Part shown: positions 11,295 to 12,691 of the stretch, piece after piece
How the letters are laid out: each line of letters opens with the position of its first letter
How positions within the stretch are numbered: position 1 is the first letter of the stretch
NCBI GenBank assembly: GCA_021788685.1
Contig: JAJYKH010000047.1
Span: forward strand, 1-12,691
Source of the DNA: Deltaproteobacteria bacterium
Lineage (GTDB): Bacteria; Desulfobacterota; Desulfobulbia; Desulfobulbales; UBA5123
Direction: 5' to 3'
DNA length: 12,691 nt
Notes under the pieces: model-generated
Databases searched by the model: none
Told to the model about the DNA's origin: nothing
The model's input: the letters and a program-made list of their open reading frames with translations, nothing else
Made by a program: the position numbers and the translations under genes

Positions 11295-12691
11295 GATTGC
11301 CCTTTCTGACCATGGGGCAAAGGATAATACTCCTTCATCTGCTCAATCAGCTCATTCATTTTTTCTTTCTCGCCCAAGGCCGCATACCCCTCCGCCATCG
11401 TGGCGTAAAGCTTCCGATTCGGCCTTTGCCGGGCGGCCTTTGCCGCCCATGAAAGGTAAGATTCGATGCCGGCGCGGTCTTTCTCCATCAGAGCCTGGGC
11501 AAACCGGTTGATCATGCCATAGGCTTGAATCTGCATCCCCCAGGGGCCGGGGTTGACCACCTGCCCCAGATCCCTCAAGTGCTCTATGGTTTTCGACTTT
11601 TCATAGCGGACCACAAGGGATGTGGTGCGGAGAGTGGTGATCATGAAAACAACGGTTATGCCGGAGAGGATTATTGCCAAGGTACGCAGGGCAAACCCGT
11701 ACCGGAATTCCTTGGCCGCAAGGCTGCCGCACTCCTCATCGACCCACCAGAGCAGGACCAGGAAAACCACCCAGTGCGCCAGCGAGTGGTAAAAAGGATA
11801 CTCCAGCATCAAGTGCGTCCAGATCGGGAGAAAGAGAACGGACAGTTCCCCCCCCTGCTTCCACCCGCGGGATGAAACGTTCTTGAGCCACGCCCAAATG
11901 GTCAATCCGATCCCCAGGACCGGGGCAATGCCTCCCTCGACCCACCAGAACAACAGCTCGTTATGGGGGTGAAGAAGATTTTCCGGGGAGCCCGGGACGG
12001 CTCTCCCTTCCTTGAGCGAGACGGAATAGTGATGGAGATATTGGTAGGGGAAGTCCCCGTACCCCCACCCCAGCCAAGGTCGCTCCCAAATCATGCTCAA
12101 GCATTCTCGATAAATTGCCAATCTTGGGCTACCATGAGATATCTCTTGCGATGTTTTCTGCAATCCTGTTTCAAGGGGGGGGACTGCGCCACCAACAAGG
12201 AAGGCACAAATTAAAACAAGCCACCATTGCACTAAAATTTGCTTTTTTTCTTTGAAGAAAAAGAGAGTGAGGATGGCGGGGCCTGCTAACAAGGTGAGCA
12301 GGCCTGTCCTGGAGCCCAATTTCAGAGTCACCAAAGACGCGGCAAAAGCAACTGAATAGCAAAGAGTCGACTTGTACCACTTTTGTTCCGCCCCATGAAG
12401 GTCTAGGAGGAGGTAGAGCGATAAAGTCACTCCGGTCGTCATGAAGGTTGCCATGACATTCGGTTGCTGGAAGATGCCGTATGGAAGGTTCTGCTTGGCA
12501 TCATACCCCAACCAGTTGCCAGGCGTGAGCAGGTAGTATTGCACCAGCCCAAATGCGGCCTCGATGCCGACGGAGAGGAGAACCAGGAGCAGGACTTGGC
12601 GGCGATGCTCGCGATCCGGGAAGAATTGATAGAGGGACAGGAGGAACAACCAGCCGGCAATCAGCCCCAGGAATCTTGGGACTGCAGAGAA
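11291..12691 (-). CDS. O-antigen ligase / PglL-type O-oligosaccharyltransferase (5' end outside window)
   Basis: The frame is open to the window edge, so the N-terminus is missing; 466 residues are visible. It is a polytopic inner-membrane protein of the Wzy_C/WaaL/PglL superfamily, which transfers lipid-linked glycans in the periplasm either to lipid A core or to proteins such as pilins. Visible signs (numbered from the window edge) are YGIFQQPNVMATFM at 71-84, like the PglL QPNxxA block; a periplasmic loop with WLGWGYGDFPYQYLHHY (206-222) and HPHNELLFWWVEGG (241-254), whose histidines correspond to the essential ligase histidine; and LEYPFYHSLAHW (296-307). A soluble, TPR-like helical tail covers about 395-460. 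The QPN and LEYP-H blocks favour PglL (protein glycosylation) over WaaL, but this is not decisive. GC content is lower than the pilus genes. The stop lies in a REP repeat. Confidence 0.82.
   Translation of the reverse strand, partial: FSAVPRFLGLIAGWLFLLSLYQFFPDREHRRQVLLLVLLSVGIEAAFGLVQYYLLTPGNWLGYDAKQNLPYGIFQQPNVMATFMTTGVTLSLYLLLDLHGAEQKWYKSTLCYSVAFAASLVTLKLGSRTGLLTLLAGPAILTLFFFKEKKQILVQWWLVLICAFLVGGAVPPLETGLQKTSQEISHGSPRLAIYRECLSMIWERPWLGWGYGDFPYQYLHHYSVSLKEGRAVPGSPENLLHPHNELLFWWVEGGIAPVLGIGLTIWAWLKNVSSRGWKQGGELSVLFLPIWTHLMLEYPFYHSLAHWVVFLVLLWWVDEECGSLAAKEFRYGFALRTLAIILSGITVVFMITTLRTTSLVVRYEKSKTIEHLRDLGQVVNPGPWGMQIQAYGMINRFAQALMEKDRAGIESYLSWAAKAARQRPNRKLYATMAEGYAALGEKEKMNELIEQMKEYYPLPHGQKGQS

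Noticed and set aside
11212..11511. 99-codon + strand frame
   Set aside because: It begins inside the terminator stem and runs antisense to the end of the ligase gene; no domain is visible.

Overview
This 12.7 kb window is mostly the assembly half of an MSHA-type (mannose-sensitive haemagglutinin) type IV pilus locus. It ends in a REP-associated tyrosine transposase unit and a convergent gene for a PglL/O-antigen-ligase-type glycosyl ligase. The DNA is GC-rich over the pilus genes (by eye in the mid-60s per cent) and clearly lower in the ligase gene. A secretin, class III prepilin leaders and periplasmic PilN/O/P-type partners mean a Gram-negative, diderm cell. The locus would fit a high-GC proteobacterium or Desulfobacterota/Desulfuromonadia-like organism. 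That placement is an inference; nothing here fixes the taxon.

Layout. At 1-670 are the 3' end of mshO and a complete mshP, which close a minor-pilin run that starts outside the window. At 795-1388 is a stand-alone prepilin with its own leader and a possible promoter. From 1395 to 10499, all on the + strand, come a membrane-anchored TPR protein (MshN-like), a PilM-like MshI, a PilN-like protein, MshJ (PilO-like), MshK (PilP/GspC-like), the secretin MshL, the ExeA-like ATPase MshM, the assembly ATPase MshE and the inner-membrane platform MshG. Most junctions are tight: two ATGA overlaps (J/K, L/M), a 2-nt gap (K/L) and short gaps elsewhere. The three longer gaps (after mshI, before mshJ, before mshG) each hold inverted-repeat structure. 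At 10536-11294 an intact Y1-family REP transposase (RAYT) lies among three GTAG-headed hairpins. At 11211-11252 is a symmetrical terminator. At 11291-12691 on the - strand is the ligase, cut by the window edge.

How it should work, from the families. MshE (with a c-di-GMP-type N-terminal domain) and MshG drive pilin polymerisation at the inner membrane. The MshI/PilN-like/MshJ/MshK chain bridges the periplasm to the MshL secretin. MshM and the TPR protein probably support secretin or peptidoglycan-linked assembly. MshO, MshP and the separate prepilin supply fibre subunits. The neighbouring ligase is of the class that transfers glycans to pilins or to lipid A core, so it may modify the fibre, though its target is not shown by sequence.

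The gene order is the reverse of the Vibrio/Shewanella arrangement: the minor pilins precede the assembly genes, a prepilin sits where mshQ would be, and the TPR gene precedes mshI instead of lying between mshM and mshE. The most unusual local feature is the RAYT neighbourhood. Its GTAG-headed hairpins appear on both sides, and the GTAG of the inverted copy contains the stop codon of the ligase gene.
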